NCBI GenBank assembly: GCA_964429875.1
Contig: CAYSDL010000010.1
Coordinates: forward strand, 1-44,902
Reading direction: 5' to 3'
From: CAYSDL01 sp964429875
Lineage (GTDB): Bacteria; Fidelibacterota; Marinisomatia; SCGC-AAA003-L08; D37C17
Length of the DNA: 44,902 bases
The translations under genes were made by a program, and so were the position numbers. Of this stretch, positions 1-11,300 are shown piece after piece; position 1 is the stretch's first letter, and the number at the start of each line of letters is the position of its first letter. The notes under the pieces were generated by a model. That model did no database searches. It had not been told where the DNA came from and worked only from the letters and a program-made list of their open reading frames with translations.

Positions 1-588
1 TGCATCTAACAATAGAGTAGTACTTTTTTGTAAAGTAACAATTTGATTATCAATAATGTACATTACAGCATTTTGTAAGATTTGTAAAATAACAGCTACA
101 ACTAACCCAAAAGCCGTGGTTAATAATGCTACAGAAATACCTCCAGCAACAACAGCAGGAGAAATATCATTTGCCATTTTAATATCATTAAAGGCCTGAA
201 TCATTCCCCACACAGTACCTAAGAAACCAAGCATAGGCGCAGTAGCAATACATAGAGAAATCCAAGTCATATTTTTTTCTAATGACGCCATTTCTATAGT
301 TCCAGATTGGTCTAATGCTTTTTCTGCTGCATCTACACCACCTGAAGCTTTATTTAGAGCGTTTGCACAAAGATTAGAAACAGGGCCCACTGAAGAGTCA
401 CACAGGTCTTGCGCAGCTTTTACACCAGACTTTTGATAGGTTTCAGCTACATCATTTGCAAAATTTTCATCTGATTGAAGACCTTTAACTAAATGATATA
501 ATCTTTCACCTACAAACACAAAACCAATAATGAATATAAATAAAATGGGCCACATAAAACCGCCACCATCAATAAATAACTGAACCAT
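1..588 (-). CDS. MotA/TolQ/ExbB proton-channel family protein (3' end cut by window edge)
   Basis: The reading frame begins at an ATG at 586-588 and is open for 196 codons to the left edge, so the C terminus is missing. The N terminus has a hydrophobic segment (FMWPILFIFIIGFVFVGERL, residues 11-30). After a soluble stretch come two closely spaced hydrophobic segments, the first starting MTWISLCIATAPMLGFLGTV and the second AVVAGGISVALLTTAFGLVV. The APMLGFLGTVWGMI signature and the 1+2 membrane layout are those of TolQ/ExbB proteins, which form inner-membrane proton channels powering Tol-Pal, TonB or gliding-type machines with an ExbD/TolR partner. A strong ribosome-binding site (GAAAGGGG) lies just upstream. 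The gene is 83 bp downstream of the S41 protease on the same strand. Which system it serves cannot be told without the next genes. Family call secure; subtype open. Confidence 0.9.
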   Translation of the reverse strand, partial: MVQLFIDGGGFMWPILFIFIIGFVFVGERLYHLVKGLQSDENFANDVAETYQKSGVKAAQDLCDSSVGPVSNLCANALNKASGGVDAAEKALDQSGTIEMASLEKNMTWISLCIATAPMLGFLGTVWGMIQAFNDIKMANDISPAVVAGGISVALLTTAFGLVVAVILQILQNAVMYIIDNQIVTLQKSTTLLLDA

Positions 589-592
589 AACA

Positions 593-600
593 CCCCTTTC
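593..600 (-). promoter_or_regulatory. Shine-Dalgarno sequence of the TolQ/ExbB-like gene
   Basis: On the minus strand this reads GAAAGGGG, ending 4 bp before the ATG at 588. It is one of the strongest Shine-Dalgarno matches in a window where most starts have weak ones, and it fixes the start of this gene. Confidence 0.6.
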
Positions 601-671
601 ACATTAAATTTTTACTTCGCTAAGTCTTTAATGTTATGGATTTTTTTATGCAAATCACAATAAAAAAGTTA

Positions 672-2237
672 TTATTCAATTAATTGTTTTGCTTCATATA
701 AATTATCAAGAGAAGCTTGAAATTGTGAGTCTTCAAACAATAAAATATTATAAAAAGCATCTTTTCCCCAATAATAACTTGCAATTTCTGAGAAAATACG
801 ATTTTTTAAATATGGCCAATCCTGATTAATAGCATCAACTGTAACATCTAGTTTTTCATCTTGTTTTAATATCCAGTCAATGAAATTATTAATAGTCACA
901 ATTTTATTTTTGTTTGTAGTTGTGTTTTTAAATTCTTCAAAAGATAACTTTTGAAAATTATTTTTAACTGAATGGGCGTATTTAAATAACAATCTATTTG
1001 GATTTGATAAAATTTGTTGAGTTTCAGATGTGTAGTCTAAGTTTAAAGGGCTATGTACATCGGGTGTTATGCCCCCTCCACCAAAAACCGTTCTTCCAGA
1101 TTTTGTTTTAAATTGAGGCAATTGAGATAATAGAGAATCAGAGGCCTCCCGATTGTTTTCGCCTAGGTTTAGATAATATTCATCAATTCCTTCACTAAAA
1201 TCACGCTGAATCAAACGACCCGAGGGGGTATAATATTTGGCAATTGTAATTCTTGCAGCTGAACCATCATCTAATATAAATTGTTTTTGTACAAGCCCTT
1301 TTCCAAAACTGGTTTCTCCAACAACAATTCCACGATCTAAATCTTGAAATGCTCCAGCCACAATCTCGCTAGCGCTAGCTGAAGCCCTATTAAGCAACAC
1401 TACAACAGGATATTTTTTATCATGCCTATTGCGTGTTGCATAAAAAGTATCATTAGCATCATAAATTCTTCCTTTTGTAAATAAGATAGTGTCTTTAGAA
1501 TTAATAAATAAATCAACCATAGAAATAGCTTGATCCATCAATCCACCACCATTGTTTCTTAAGTCAAGAATTAATTGGTTCATGCCTTTGTTTTCTAATG
1601 AATCAAGAGCATTAACAAATTCGCCATAAGTATTTTGTGCAAAACGGTTAATTTTAATGTATCCAATATCATCATTATAAATAAATGCAGCCATTACACT
1701 ATAAATTGGAATTTTGTCCCTTATAAGAACAATATTGAAAGGGTCCTCAACGCCGATTCTACTAATTGTCACATTAACTGATGAGTTCTTAGGCCCCCTG
1801 AGTTTTTGAAAAACTTCATCTTGTGATATTTTATAAGCTGACTTACCATTAATTTTTATAATTTTATCTCCCCCAATTAATCCAGCTTTATCTGAAGGAG
1901 TACCAGGAATTGGAGAAATGACAGTAATATAACCATCTAAAATTGCAAACTCTATGCCAATTCCTTCAAATTCACCAACTAAACTTTCCTGCATCATTTT
2001 AAATTCCTCAGATGGAATATATTGAGAATGTGGATCTAGTTCATCTAGCATACCATGCATAGCTCCATCAATAATTTTATTAAGCTCTACATCTTCAACG
2101 TAGTAGTTATCTACGAGGCGAATTAAATATGATAATGATTTGAGTTTTGATAGTATGCTTTCAGTATTAAAAGAAAATAATATTGCAATTATTAATACAG
2201 ATGAAACAAGAAAAGATAATCTTTTTATAATTTTCAT
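672..2237 (-). CDS. S41-family C-terminal processing peptidase (CtpA/Prc-like)
   Basis: 521-residue periplasmic serine protease of the carboxy-terminal processing family. Residues 6-23 are a signal-anchor or signal peptide. A PDZ domain follows (about 88-175, with GIGIEF and the GLIGGDKIIKING core), then the tail-specific protease domain. The Ser/Lys dyad is visible: Ser288 in ASASASEI and Lys313 in FGKGLVQ, separated by the 25 residues seen in E. coli Prc. The LDLRNNGGG motif is at 224-232. Such enzymes degrade or mature envelope proteins by cutting near the C terminus. The gene is divergent from uvrA across 111 bp and precedes the TolQ/ExbB-like gene on the same strand. Length and order are normal for CtpA-type enzymes in Bacteroidota-like genomes. 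The exact substrate is unknown. Confidence 0.95.
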   Translation of the reverse strand: MKIIKRLSFLVSSVLIIAILFSFNTESILSKLKSLSYLIRLVDNYYVEDVELNKIIDGAMHGMLDELDPHSQYIPSEEFKMMQESLVGEFEGIGIEFAILDGYITVISPIPGTPSDKAGLIGGDKIIKINGKSAYKISQDEVFQKLRGPKNSSVNVTISRIGVEDPFNIVLIRDKIPIYSVMAAFIYNDDIGYIKINRFAQNTYGEFVNALDSLENKGMNQLILDLRNNGGGLMDQAISMVDLFINSKDTILFTKGRIYDANDTFYATRNRHDKKYPVVVLLNRASASASEIVAGAFQDLDRGIVVGETSFGKGLVQKQFILDDGSAARITIAKYYTPSGRLIQRDFSEGIDEYYLNLGENNREASDSLLSQLPQFKTKSGRTVFGGGGITPDVHSPLNLDYTSETQQILSNPNRLLFKYAHSVKNNFQKLSFEEFKNTTTNKNKIVTINNFIDWILKQDEKLDVTVDAINQDWPYLKNRIFSEIASYYWGKDAFYNILLFEDSQFQASLDNLYEAKQLIE

Positions 2238-2251
2238 ATCTTATATTACAA

Positions 2252-2263
2252 ATGATTAATCAT
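2252..2263. promoter_or_regulatory. 12-bp perfect palindrome in the S41 protease/uvrA divergent region
   Basis: ATGATTAATCAT is its own reverse complement and lies between the two divergent starts, 15 bp from the protease ATG. Its place suits an operator that could act on either gene, but a 12-bp AT-rich palindrome can occur by chance. Confidence 0.25.
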
Positions 2264-2287
2264 ATATAGCTTTAATTCTTTATTTAC

Positions 2288-2293
2288 TATAAT
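2288..2293 (+). promoter_or_regulatory. Putative -10 box of uvrA
   Basis: TATAAT lies 55 bp upstream of the uvrA TTG start in the divergent intergenic region. No good -35 hexamer is seen at normal spacing, so this is tentative. Confidence 0.35.
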
Positions 2294-2348
2294 GGAAAAT
2301 TAATGTATTTTTAAGTTTGTATTTTTCAGCATTTTATAGGATAAAGCA

Positions 2349-5168
2349 TTGAAAAAATTTTTAAAAACTATACATATCCAAGGAGCAAGAGAGCATAATT
2401 TAAAAAATATTTCTTTGCATATTCCAAGAGAAAAATTGGTAGTTATTACAGGTCTATCTGGTTCCGGAAAATCATCTCTTGCATTTGATACTATTTATGC
2501 TGAGGGGCAGAGGAGGTATGTTGAATCATTATCCACATATGCAAGGCAATTTCTAGGTAATATTAATAAACCTGATGTAGACAATATTGAAGGTCTATCT
2601 CCAGCAATTTCAATAGAACAAAAAACAAGAAGTAAAAACCCACGATCAACAGTTGGTACAGTCACTGAAATTTATGATTATTTAAGACTCCTGTATGCAA
2701 GGGTTGGAGAACAAAAATGCTATAAATGTAATAATGCAGTAACAAAGCAAAGCACAGAGCAGATTATTGATTCTATAATGAAGTTTTCAATGGGTGAAAA
2801 ATTGATGATCATGTCTCCAGTGATTAATATGAAAAAGGGGACCCACAAAGATCTTTTAAAACAATTTGTAAAAGAAGGATTTTTAAAAGCATATATAAAT
2901 AAAGAAGTAAAAAATCTAACAGATTCATTAACATTAAACAAAAACAAAAAACATAATATCGATCTTATTATTGATAGAGTGGTAATTTCAAAAACAAAAA
3001 ATATGAGATTGGTAGAATCTGTAGCACTTGCCCTCCAAGTAGGAAATGGATTAATAAAAATCATTGATTCTAAACAAAACGAATATTTTTTCAATGAAAA
3101 ATTAGCGTGTTCAGAATGTAGTATTTCATATCAAGATCTAGAGCCACGCTTTTTTTCTTTTAATTCTCCTTTGGGAGCATGCCAAACTTGTGATGGTTTG
3201 GGTACGATGATGTTAATAGATGAAGAACGTATAGTCCCTGATAAAAATAAATCAATGATTCAGGGAGCTATATCACCATTAGGAGAGCCTCCATGGAGAA
3301 GGAAATATCACAATACTATCAGTGCACTAACCAAAGAATATATGTTTGATTTAAAAACACCATGGAAAAACATACCATCAGAGGTAAGACAGATTTTATT
3401 ATATGGCAATAAAAAAAGAAAGAAAAAATCTAAAAAAAATCAATTTAAAGGAGAAACTAAAAATCTTATTTTTAATGGCATAATACCAAGGCTGCAATAT
3501 CGTTATACAAGAACTCATTCATCTTATATAAGAGAATGGATAGAAAAATTTATGACAATTCAGTCCTGTGAAACCTGTAATGGACACAGATTAAAAAAAG
3601 AACATCTATCTGTTTTAATAAATAATATAAATATTGCTGAATTATGTAGCCAATCAATAGGTGATTTAATAATATTTTTTACTACTTTCAAACAAAACAA
3701 AACTAATCACAAGATTTCTGAATCAATAATAAAAGAAATAGTTTCTAGGCTTTCTTTTCTAAGTAATGTAGGTTTAAAATATTTAAATCTAAATCGAAGC
3801 GCGGCAACCTTATCTGGCGGGGAGTCACAAAGAATTAGACTTGCTACTCAAATTGGGGCTCAATTAGTTGGAGTTTTATATATTTTAGATGAGCCCTCTA
3901 TTGGCTTGCACGCAAGAGATAATCAAAAATTAATTGATACATTAATTAATTTAAAAAATTTAGGAAACACAGTGATTGTTGTTGAGCATGATGAGAATAC
4001 TATGAAATCAGCTGACTGGATTATTGATTTAGGAATAGGAGCAGGAATACATGGTGGAGAAATCACGTTTCAGGGGACTTATAAAGAAATTTTAAAATCT
4101 AATAATTCTATAACTGGGCAATATTTGTCAAATAAAAAACGAATTCAGATTCCCACAAAAAGAAGAATTGGAAATAATAAATGTATTCAATTAAAGGGAG
4201 CAAGTGGACACAACCTGAAAAATATTAATGTTAGATTTCCACTTAATAAATTTATATGTATTACTGGAGTATCTGGCTCTGGAAAATCAACGCTGGTCAA
4301 TCAAACCCTATACCCATGTTTAGCTAAACAGTATTTTTCTAGCAGTATTAAGCCCTTACATTATAAAAAAATAGATGGATTATTATATTTAGATAAAGTT
4401 ATTGATATCAATCAATCTCCTATAGGCAAAACGCCCAGATCAAATCCAGCAACATACACGGGACTTTTTACTCATATAAGAGATTTGTTTTGTAATGTTT
4501 CAGAATCAAAAATAAGAGGCTACAAAGCAGGTCGCTTCTCATTTAATGTTAAGGGAGGTAGGTGTGAATCATGTCAAGGAATGGGCCTTGTAAAAGTAGA
4601 AATGCATTTTTTGCCCGATGTATATATTCAATGTGAACAATGCAAAGGGAAAAGATTCAATAAAGAAACATTAGAAATAAAATATAAAAATAAAAATATT
4701 TCTGATATTTTAGATATGTCTATTGAATCAGCAATTGCTTTTTTTAAGAATCACAATACAATATATAGAAAATTAAATACATTAAAAAGTGTAGGGCTCA
4801 GCTATATTAAACTGGGGCAGCAAGCAACCACTTTGTCTGGAGGAGAATCACAAAGAATTAAATTATCAAAAGAATTATCAAAAGTTAATACTGGTAGAAC
4901 ATTTTATATTTTAGATGAACCTACCACAGGCCTGCATTTTGAAGATATAAAATTATTATTAAAAGTACTACATGAACTAACTGATAAAGGAAATACAGTC
5001 CTAGTTATAGAACACAACCTAGATGTTATTAAAACAGCTGATTGGATTATTGATTTAGGTCCTGAAGGAGGAGATATGGGAGGCTTTGTAATAGCAGAAG
5101 GGACACCAGAAATGATTAAAAAAGATAAAAACTCGCACACAGGAAAATATTTACAAGCTCTCATTTAA
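2349..5168 (+). CDS. uvrA: Excinuclease ABC subunit A
   Basis: 939-residue DNA-damage sensor of nucleotide excision repair, which works as a dimer and loads UvrB at lesions. The tandem ABC ATPase layout is complete: Walker A motifs GLSGSGKS (35-42) and GVSGSGKS (640-647), and ABC signatures LSGGESQR at about 488 and 829. Each is followed by a Walker B ending ILDEP. Zinc-binding CxxC pairs are visible (CSECS with CQTCDG; CETCNG; CESCQG with CEQCKG). Length is the usual 930-950. The start is TTG: the frame is open and residues 8-20 (IHIQGAREHNLKN) match the canonical UvrA N terminus, and a modest AGGA lies upstream. A lysine-rich patch (KKRKKKSKKN) lies near residues 355-365, before the second half of the first ATPase. 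Transcribed alone, divergent from the S41 protease. Confidence 0.98.
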   Translation: MKKFLKTIHIQGAREHNLKNISLHIPREKLVVITGLSGSGKSSLAFDTIYAEGQRRYVESLSTYARQFLGNINKPDVDNIEGLSPAISIEQKTRSKNPRSTVGTVTEIYDYLRLLYARVGEQKCYKCNNAVTKQSTEQIIDSIMKFSMGEKLMIMSPVINMKKGTHKDLLKQFVKEGFLKAYINKEVKNLTDSLTLNKNKKHNIDLIIDRVVISKTKNMRLVESVALALQVGNGLIKIIDSKQNEYFFNEKLACSECSISYQDLEPRFFSFNSPLGACQTCDGLGTMMLIDEERIVPDKNKSMIQGAISPLGEPPWRRKYHNTISALTKEYMFDLKTPWKNIPSEVRQILLYGNKKRKKKSKKNQFKGETKNLIFNGIIPRLQYRYTRTHSSYIREWIEKFMTIQSCETCNGHRLKKEHLSVLINNINIAELCSQSIGDLIIFFTTFKQNKTNHKISESIIKEIVSRLSFLSNVGLKYLNLNRSAATLSGGESQRIRLATQIGAQLVGVLYILDEPSIGLHARDNQKLIDTLINLKNLGNTVIVVEHDENTMKSADWIIDLGIGAGIHGGEITFQGTYKEILKSNNSITGQYLSNKKRIQIPTKRRIGNNKCIQLKGASGHNLKNINVRFPLNKFICITGVSGSGKSTLVNQTLYPCLAKQYFSSSIKPLHYKKIDGLLYLDKVIDINQSPIGKTPRSNPATYTGLFTHIRDLFCNVSESKIRGYKAGRFSFNVKGGRCESCQGMGLVKVEMHFLPDVYIQCEQCKGKRFNKETLEIKYKNKNISDILDMSIESAIAFFKNHNTIYRKLNTLKSVGLSYIKLGQQATTLSGGESQRIKLSKELSKVNTGRTFYILDEPTTGLHFEDIKLLLKVLHELTDKGNTVLVIEHNLDVIKTADWIIDLGPEGGDMGGFVIAEGTPEMIKKDKNSHTGKYLQALI

Positions 5169-5281
5169 AGTACTTGAAAAAAATACAAAGAACAAAGCTG
5201 ATTTTAAATTCTATCATCCGTTAAGTAATATTAGTATTTTTATTCTATAACTTGGTATATTTAAGATTAAAATATCACATA

Positions 5282-5287
5282 TATAAT
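5282..5287 (+). promoter_or_regulatory. Putative -10 box of the giant lipoprotein gene
   Basis: TATAAT lies 51 bp upstream of the lipoprotein ATG in the 170-bp gap after uvrA. A possible upstream element TTAAGA (5261-5266) has a short 15-bp spacer. The rest of this gap is AT-rich with no recognisable gene, so it is the natural site for the promoter of the 5339-12579 pair. Confidence 0.35.
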
Positions 5288-5338
5288 AACGGAAAAATCA
5301 AACATTAAGTTTGTTTTTAGCAATTGCAATATATTTAA

Positions 5339-8300
5339 ATGATTAAATATCTAAGATATATATTATTTACTTTTATTTTACTGGTGCTTTCTTGCGATGA
5401 ATCAGAAAATCCATACATGCTCACCATTACTAAAGATGGAAATGGTGCATCATATGGTATAACAGACCCTGATTATTATCAATCTTCATGGTCTGAATTT
5501 GAAGTCGTAACTGTGAGCGCTGCAGTTGATCCAAATATTGAGGGCGCGACTGATGGGGTCCATTTTGATGGCTGGACAGGAGATGTTATTAGTCCTTTAA
5601 ACCAAATTAGTGTGATGATGGATTCAGATAAACAACTTACTGCAAACTTTAGTATTAATGAGTATACAATAACCATTAATGATTCTGAAGGAGGGGATAT
5701 TGAATTAAGCCCTGATCCAGTTGAATTTATAAGTAACAATCAATTAGTTTATAATTGGAATGATCAAGTTACATTTAGCGCAGTAAGTGATGTAGGGCAT
5801 AAATTTGAATCATGGGGAGGAGATTTATCTGGAGAAATTAATGAAGATGTCACCCTTCATATTGATTCTGATTTGAATATCTCGGCAACTTTTACTGATC
5901 AATGTACTATCACGGCAAATGCTACTTCTGGAGGGTCAATTACCCCTGATTATGATACTGAAAGTTTTGATTGTGGTACTCAAATTCAGTTAACTGCAAC
6001 AGAAGATGCAGGCTATAATTTTAATAGCTGGACAGGGAACATTGATGAAAATGATATTATAAGTGGTCAAAGCATTTTAGTTACTTTAAATACAGATAAA
6101 ACTATAACTGCAAATTTTTCAGCTTATTATACTCTCAATATTAATGCAACTGAAGGCGGAACAGTAGATGTAGATCCATTATTATCAGAATATAATGAAG
6201 GTGACTTTGTAACTCTTACTGCCAATCCTAATTCAACCTACGGATACCGTTTTGTTGAATGGATTGGAGATTTTGGATCAGAGGATGCAAACAGTGAAGT
6301 GATAATTTTAGAGATGGATGAAGATAAAGATATATTAGCTACATTTTCAAATATATATAATCTATCAATAAATCTGCCTGATGGAGGAGCGATTGATATT
6401 TCTCCAGAAGGACCTAGTTATACATATGGTACAAGTATAACTATTGAGCCAATCCCAGATAATTATTATGGTTTTGATCAGTGGACTGGGGATTTAATTG
6501 GAATGTCAAATTTTAATATAGAAAGCTCAGCTCCACAAACATTTTTTATATCGTCTGATATGATAATCTCTGCAAATTTTTCGACTAATTTTTTAACTAT
6601 CAACCAACCTGAAGAAGGAGGTTATATTGAGAGCCCAGATCCTAATCAACCTTCTTATGCAGATGGGACGCATATCACTCTAACTGCAGTTTCAGATGAT
6701 GATTATAATTTTGATGGCTGGTCTAATGGGTCATCTGATAATCCATATACGTTTACACTTGAATCTGATTTTACTATTTCTGCAAACTTCAGTCAGTTTT
6801 TTACACTTGAAACAACTTCAGGGACAGGGGGATCTATTGATATCACCCCTAATCAAGAACAATATGAAAATGGTGATTTAGTTATACTAACTGCTGTTCC
6901 AGATAATGGGTACTATTTTGTACAATGGTCAGGGGACGTTCCATTTGGACAGGAAAATAATGATCAGATAACCTTAACAATGGATGATGATAAAAATGTA
7001 GCAGCGCAATTTTCTAATACATATAATGTAACAATAAATGAATCTGAAGGAGGATCAGTAAGCATTAATCCCCCACAAGGGCCGTATGTTTATGGCACGA
7101 CCATTACATTAACTCCAAATCCAGATCCTGGTTATAATTTTGATGGCTGGTCTAATGGGTCATCTGATAATCCATATACGTTTACACTTGAATCTGATTT
7201 TACTATTTCTGCAAACTTCAGTCAGTTTTTTACACTTGAAACAACTTCAGGGACAGGGGGATCTATTGATATCACCCCTAATCAAGAACAATATGAAAAT
7301 GGTGATTTAGTTATACTAACTGCTGTTCCAGATAATGGGTACTATTTTGTACAATGGTCAGGGGACGTTCCATTTGGACAGGAAAATAATGATCAGATAA
7401 CCTTAACAATGGATGATGATAAAAATGTAGCAGCGCAATTTTCTAATACATATAATGTAACAATAAATGAATCTGAAGGAGGATCAGTAAGCATTAATCC
7501 CCCACAAGGGCCGTATGTTTATGGCACGACCATTACATTAACTCCAAATCCAGATCCTGGTTATAATTTTGATGGCTGGTCTAATGGGTCATCTGATAAT
7601 CCATATACGTTTACACTTGAATCTGATTTTACTATTTCTGCATATTTTTTAGAGCAATTTTTGATTAATTTAACACCCCCAGAAGAAGGAGTAGAAAGCT
7701 GTAATTTAATTCCTGAATTAGAAACCTATAATAGTGGACAAGAAGTACAAGCATTCTGTGAACTAGAAGAAAATTTTAACTTTATTGGATGGACAGGCGA
7801 TTTAAGCGGAGAAGAGAATCCAACAACATTTATTGTTACATCAGATATGAATATTTCTGCTGAGGTTGAAGAATTATATCAATTAACATTATGTGCATCT
7901 CCTATAAATGGCACGGTCACTATTGAACCAAACCAAGCATATTACACTGCTGACACAGAAGTTACAATTACAGCAACATCAAATGAATGTTTTGCATTTG
8001 GGGCATGGACAGAAAGTTCTTTTGGGACAAATAATTCATATACATTTTATCCCGATAGTTCCATAGAAGATATTTGCGCAACATTTATTTCTGTAGGAAA
8101 TAATAGAATTAACTTTACGCTTGAAGGAGGTGGTACAGTTGAATTAAATCCTGCGCCTGACAATAGTTATAATAGTTATTGTGTTGGTCAGGAAGTTGAA
8201 CTAACAGCAGTACCAGATGATGCAAATTGGCGTTTCTCTGGTTGGTCTGGTGATGAAACAAGCACTGATAATCCTCTGATTGTTACTATCCCTCCAGATT

Positions 8301-11300
8301 TATCAGATGGCTTAGAAGATGATTATTTAGAATTAGTAGTCACGTTTAAAGAATTATGTGATATTACAATCAATTATGATGAAGATGCGCTAGACTCATT
8401 TACATTTGATCCAGAAATTGATAATAGTTTACAGGAAACAGTATCAGATAATATTTATACTTATTTTTGTAGCACTGATGATACAGAAACCAATGTAAAT
8501 ATTACAGCAGTTATTAATGATGGATATAGTTTTTCTAGTTGGTCAGGAGACACAGAAAGTAATAATACAAGTGTAGAATTATTAGATATTGAATCTGATA
8601 TTAACATTAATTTAAATACAGAAGAAATGTGTTCATTGACTTTTGGTAATATATCTTCAGGAGGTTATATTGAAATTGATGGAGTTGCAATTGAGGCTGA
8701 TCAAGAATTTGAATATATATGCTCTGAAGAAACGCCCCTTACTTTAACTGCAATACCTGATGAAAACTGGTCATTTAATAGTTGGGAGGGCTATGATGAT
8801 CAGGACACTATAGATGAAAACGAATTAACAGTATTAATGGTTAGCGATAAAATAATAAGCTGCACATTTGAAGAAATTTTAGAAACGCTACTTGTTAAGG
8901 TGAGTGGAAATGGTAATGTTAGTGTAATAGATGAAATGGGAGCTATAATTAATAACAGTGATTCATTTTTTGATACCAATGAATGCCATGATTTCGATTG
9001 TTGGAATCCCACTAACTCATGTTCATGTTATATCCTTCAACAAGGAACACATTTGTATCTAGAGCCAAGTGCAAGTGGAGGCTCAACGATCTTTATTAGC
9101 TGGACAGGTGATTTGCCTGAAGATATCAATCCTAATATAGATAATATTGATTTCATTTTAGATTCTAATGAAGATCCTGCCCACACTGAGCTAACAGCTA
9201 ATTTTATTGATTACTATACTTTAGATGCAAATCTAGCAGGGAACATGGGCTCTACAGATGAACCAGGATGTACTTTAGCTATTACTCCATCACCTATACC
9301 AGGACTTGGTTATAGTGAAAGCACGCCAATAAATTTAGAGGTTGATTGTACTGCAGACACGCACTGGTCTTTTGATCAATGGGAATCAACTGATATTACA
9401 ATAGATGAGATAGATCTGGAATCTATAACATTTACAATAGAAAATGACATCAGCATTACTGGCCAATGTCAACAACAATTTTCTTTGTCTGCTGATGTGA
9501 TTCCAAATGATATTGGAGAATTTACTAGTCCTAATATATCAGGGAATTATAACGCCGGTGAAAATATTACAATAACTGCTCAATTAATTGATCCAGATCT
9601 TGATGATGGATATTATTTTGATAGTTGGTCAGGAGATATTAGTGATGATGATACGATTAATGCAGAATCAATAACAATTCTCATGAATGCTGATAAAGCA
9701 ATAACAGCAAATTTCTCAAATATGTATACTTTAACAACAGCATCTATTCCTTTAGATGTAGGAAGTTTTACATTGTCTCCTAGTGGAGAAACCTATGAAT
9801 ATGGAACCTCAGTATTTATTCAAACAGTTGCATTAGGAGCATATAATTTTAATGTTTGGATGGGCTATGATGATCAGGATACTATAGATGAAAACGGATT
9901 AACAGTACTAATGGATAGCGATAAAACAATATTAGCAACCTTTGATCCTTACTGGACGATCCAAATAGATGTAGAAGATGGTGGTGATGGCAGTGGTGGA
10001 TCCGTTACAATTGACCCAGAAAGCGATCAGTATATAACAGATGACGCGGTTACCTTAACAGCCATTCCAGATGCAGAGAATGGATATTATTTTATTAACT
10101 GGACCAAAAATGATGACAGCGTTTATTCAACAAACGAAGAAATTAACATTACCATAACTGAAGATGTTAACCTAACAGCCAATTTTTCAAATTTATATCA
10201 AGTCACAGCATCTTGTGACCCTGAGCTTGGTACTGTTACAATGGAAATGAATGATGCAAGTGCACTTCCAGATGATAATATGTATGAATATAATACTGTA
10301 TTAATTTTAACAGCAAATGAAATTGATTCTGAAAATTCAGGATTTTATTATTGGACATATGCAGTTGATAATACTGCAGCAACATCAACCACTAATCCAC
10401 TTTCTTATTCTGTGAAAGAAGATAATCAATTTATTGCTGAATTTAAAAATTTATGTGATTTAAGTGTAAATATCAGCGCAGGTCAAGGGATGGTTAATAT
10501 ATCTGTAGATGAGGGGAATGAGGAAAGTCCTATTGAAGATTCTACAACCAACACATTCACACAAACTTATTTCTGTGATTCTGAAGTAACCTTAACTGCA
10601 GAATCTGAAGCAGATTATGGTTTTGTTGCATGGCATGATGGAGAAAATTCTTATTCTGGGGGCCAATCGATAACATTCACATTAAATGAAAATATTACGT
10701 ATAATGCAATTTTTAATCAATTATTTGAACTAACACTAGAAGAAAATGATCATGGTATCATAACTCATAATTCTAATTTTCCATTAGAATCAATATATAG
10801 TGGAACAGCTATTGTATTAGAAGCAGAACCAAATACTGGCTGGGAATTTAGTCATTGGACAGGAGACCTAAGCGGAACAGATAATCCTGAAGAAATTATA
10901 ATGGAAGAAGATCAAATAGTTGGAGCAATTTTTAATCCACTGCCATACTATTTGAATTTAGAGGTCATAGGCCTGGGAACTATTTCGCCATCTATGCTCG
11001 GAATAGAAACAGAGGATCCTAATTCATCGATTTATGAATATGGAGATGTTGTAACATTAACTGCCAACAATACTGAAGGATATTATTTTAATGGAATATG
11101 GACAGTAGATGGCCAACAATTTTCTGAAGGAGATACATATGAAATTACTATGAATCAAAATCATAATGTATCAATTGAATTTCTAGAAGTACACACCCTA
11201 ACAATTAATGAAACATTTGGAGGAAGCATTGTTGTTAATACTGCACCAGATGTAGAAGAATTTAGTTATTATTACGATGATAGTGTTGTGAATATAAGCG

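Noticed and set aside
2720..3094. 124-codon minus-strand open frame inside uvrA
   Set aside because: It is antisense to conserved UvrA coding sequence, has no homology I recognise and no upstream signals.
5299..5318. Possible terminator: 5-bp stem CAAAC/GTTTG with five T after it
   Set aside because: The stem is only five pairs with a 5-nt loop, lies just 20 bp before the next start codon and after a likely promoter, so it is more likely noise than the uvrA terminator.
6703..7642. CRISPR or minisatellite array
   Set aside because: The repeat unit is 429 bp with no spacers and lies wholly in one open frame; it is a protein-domain duplication.
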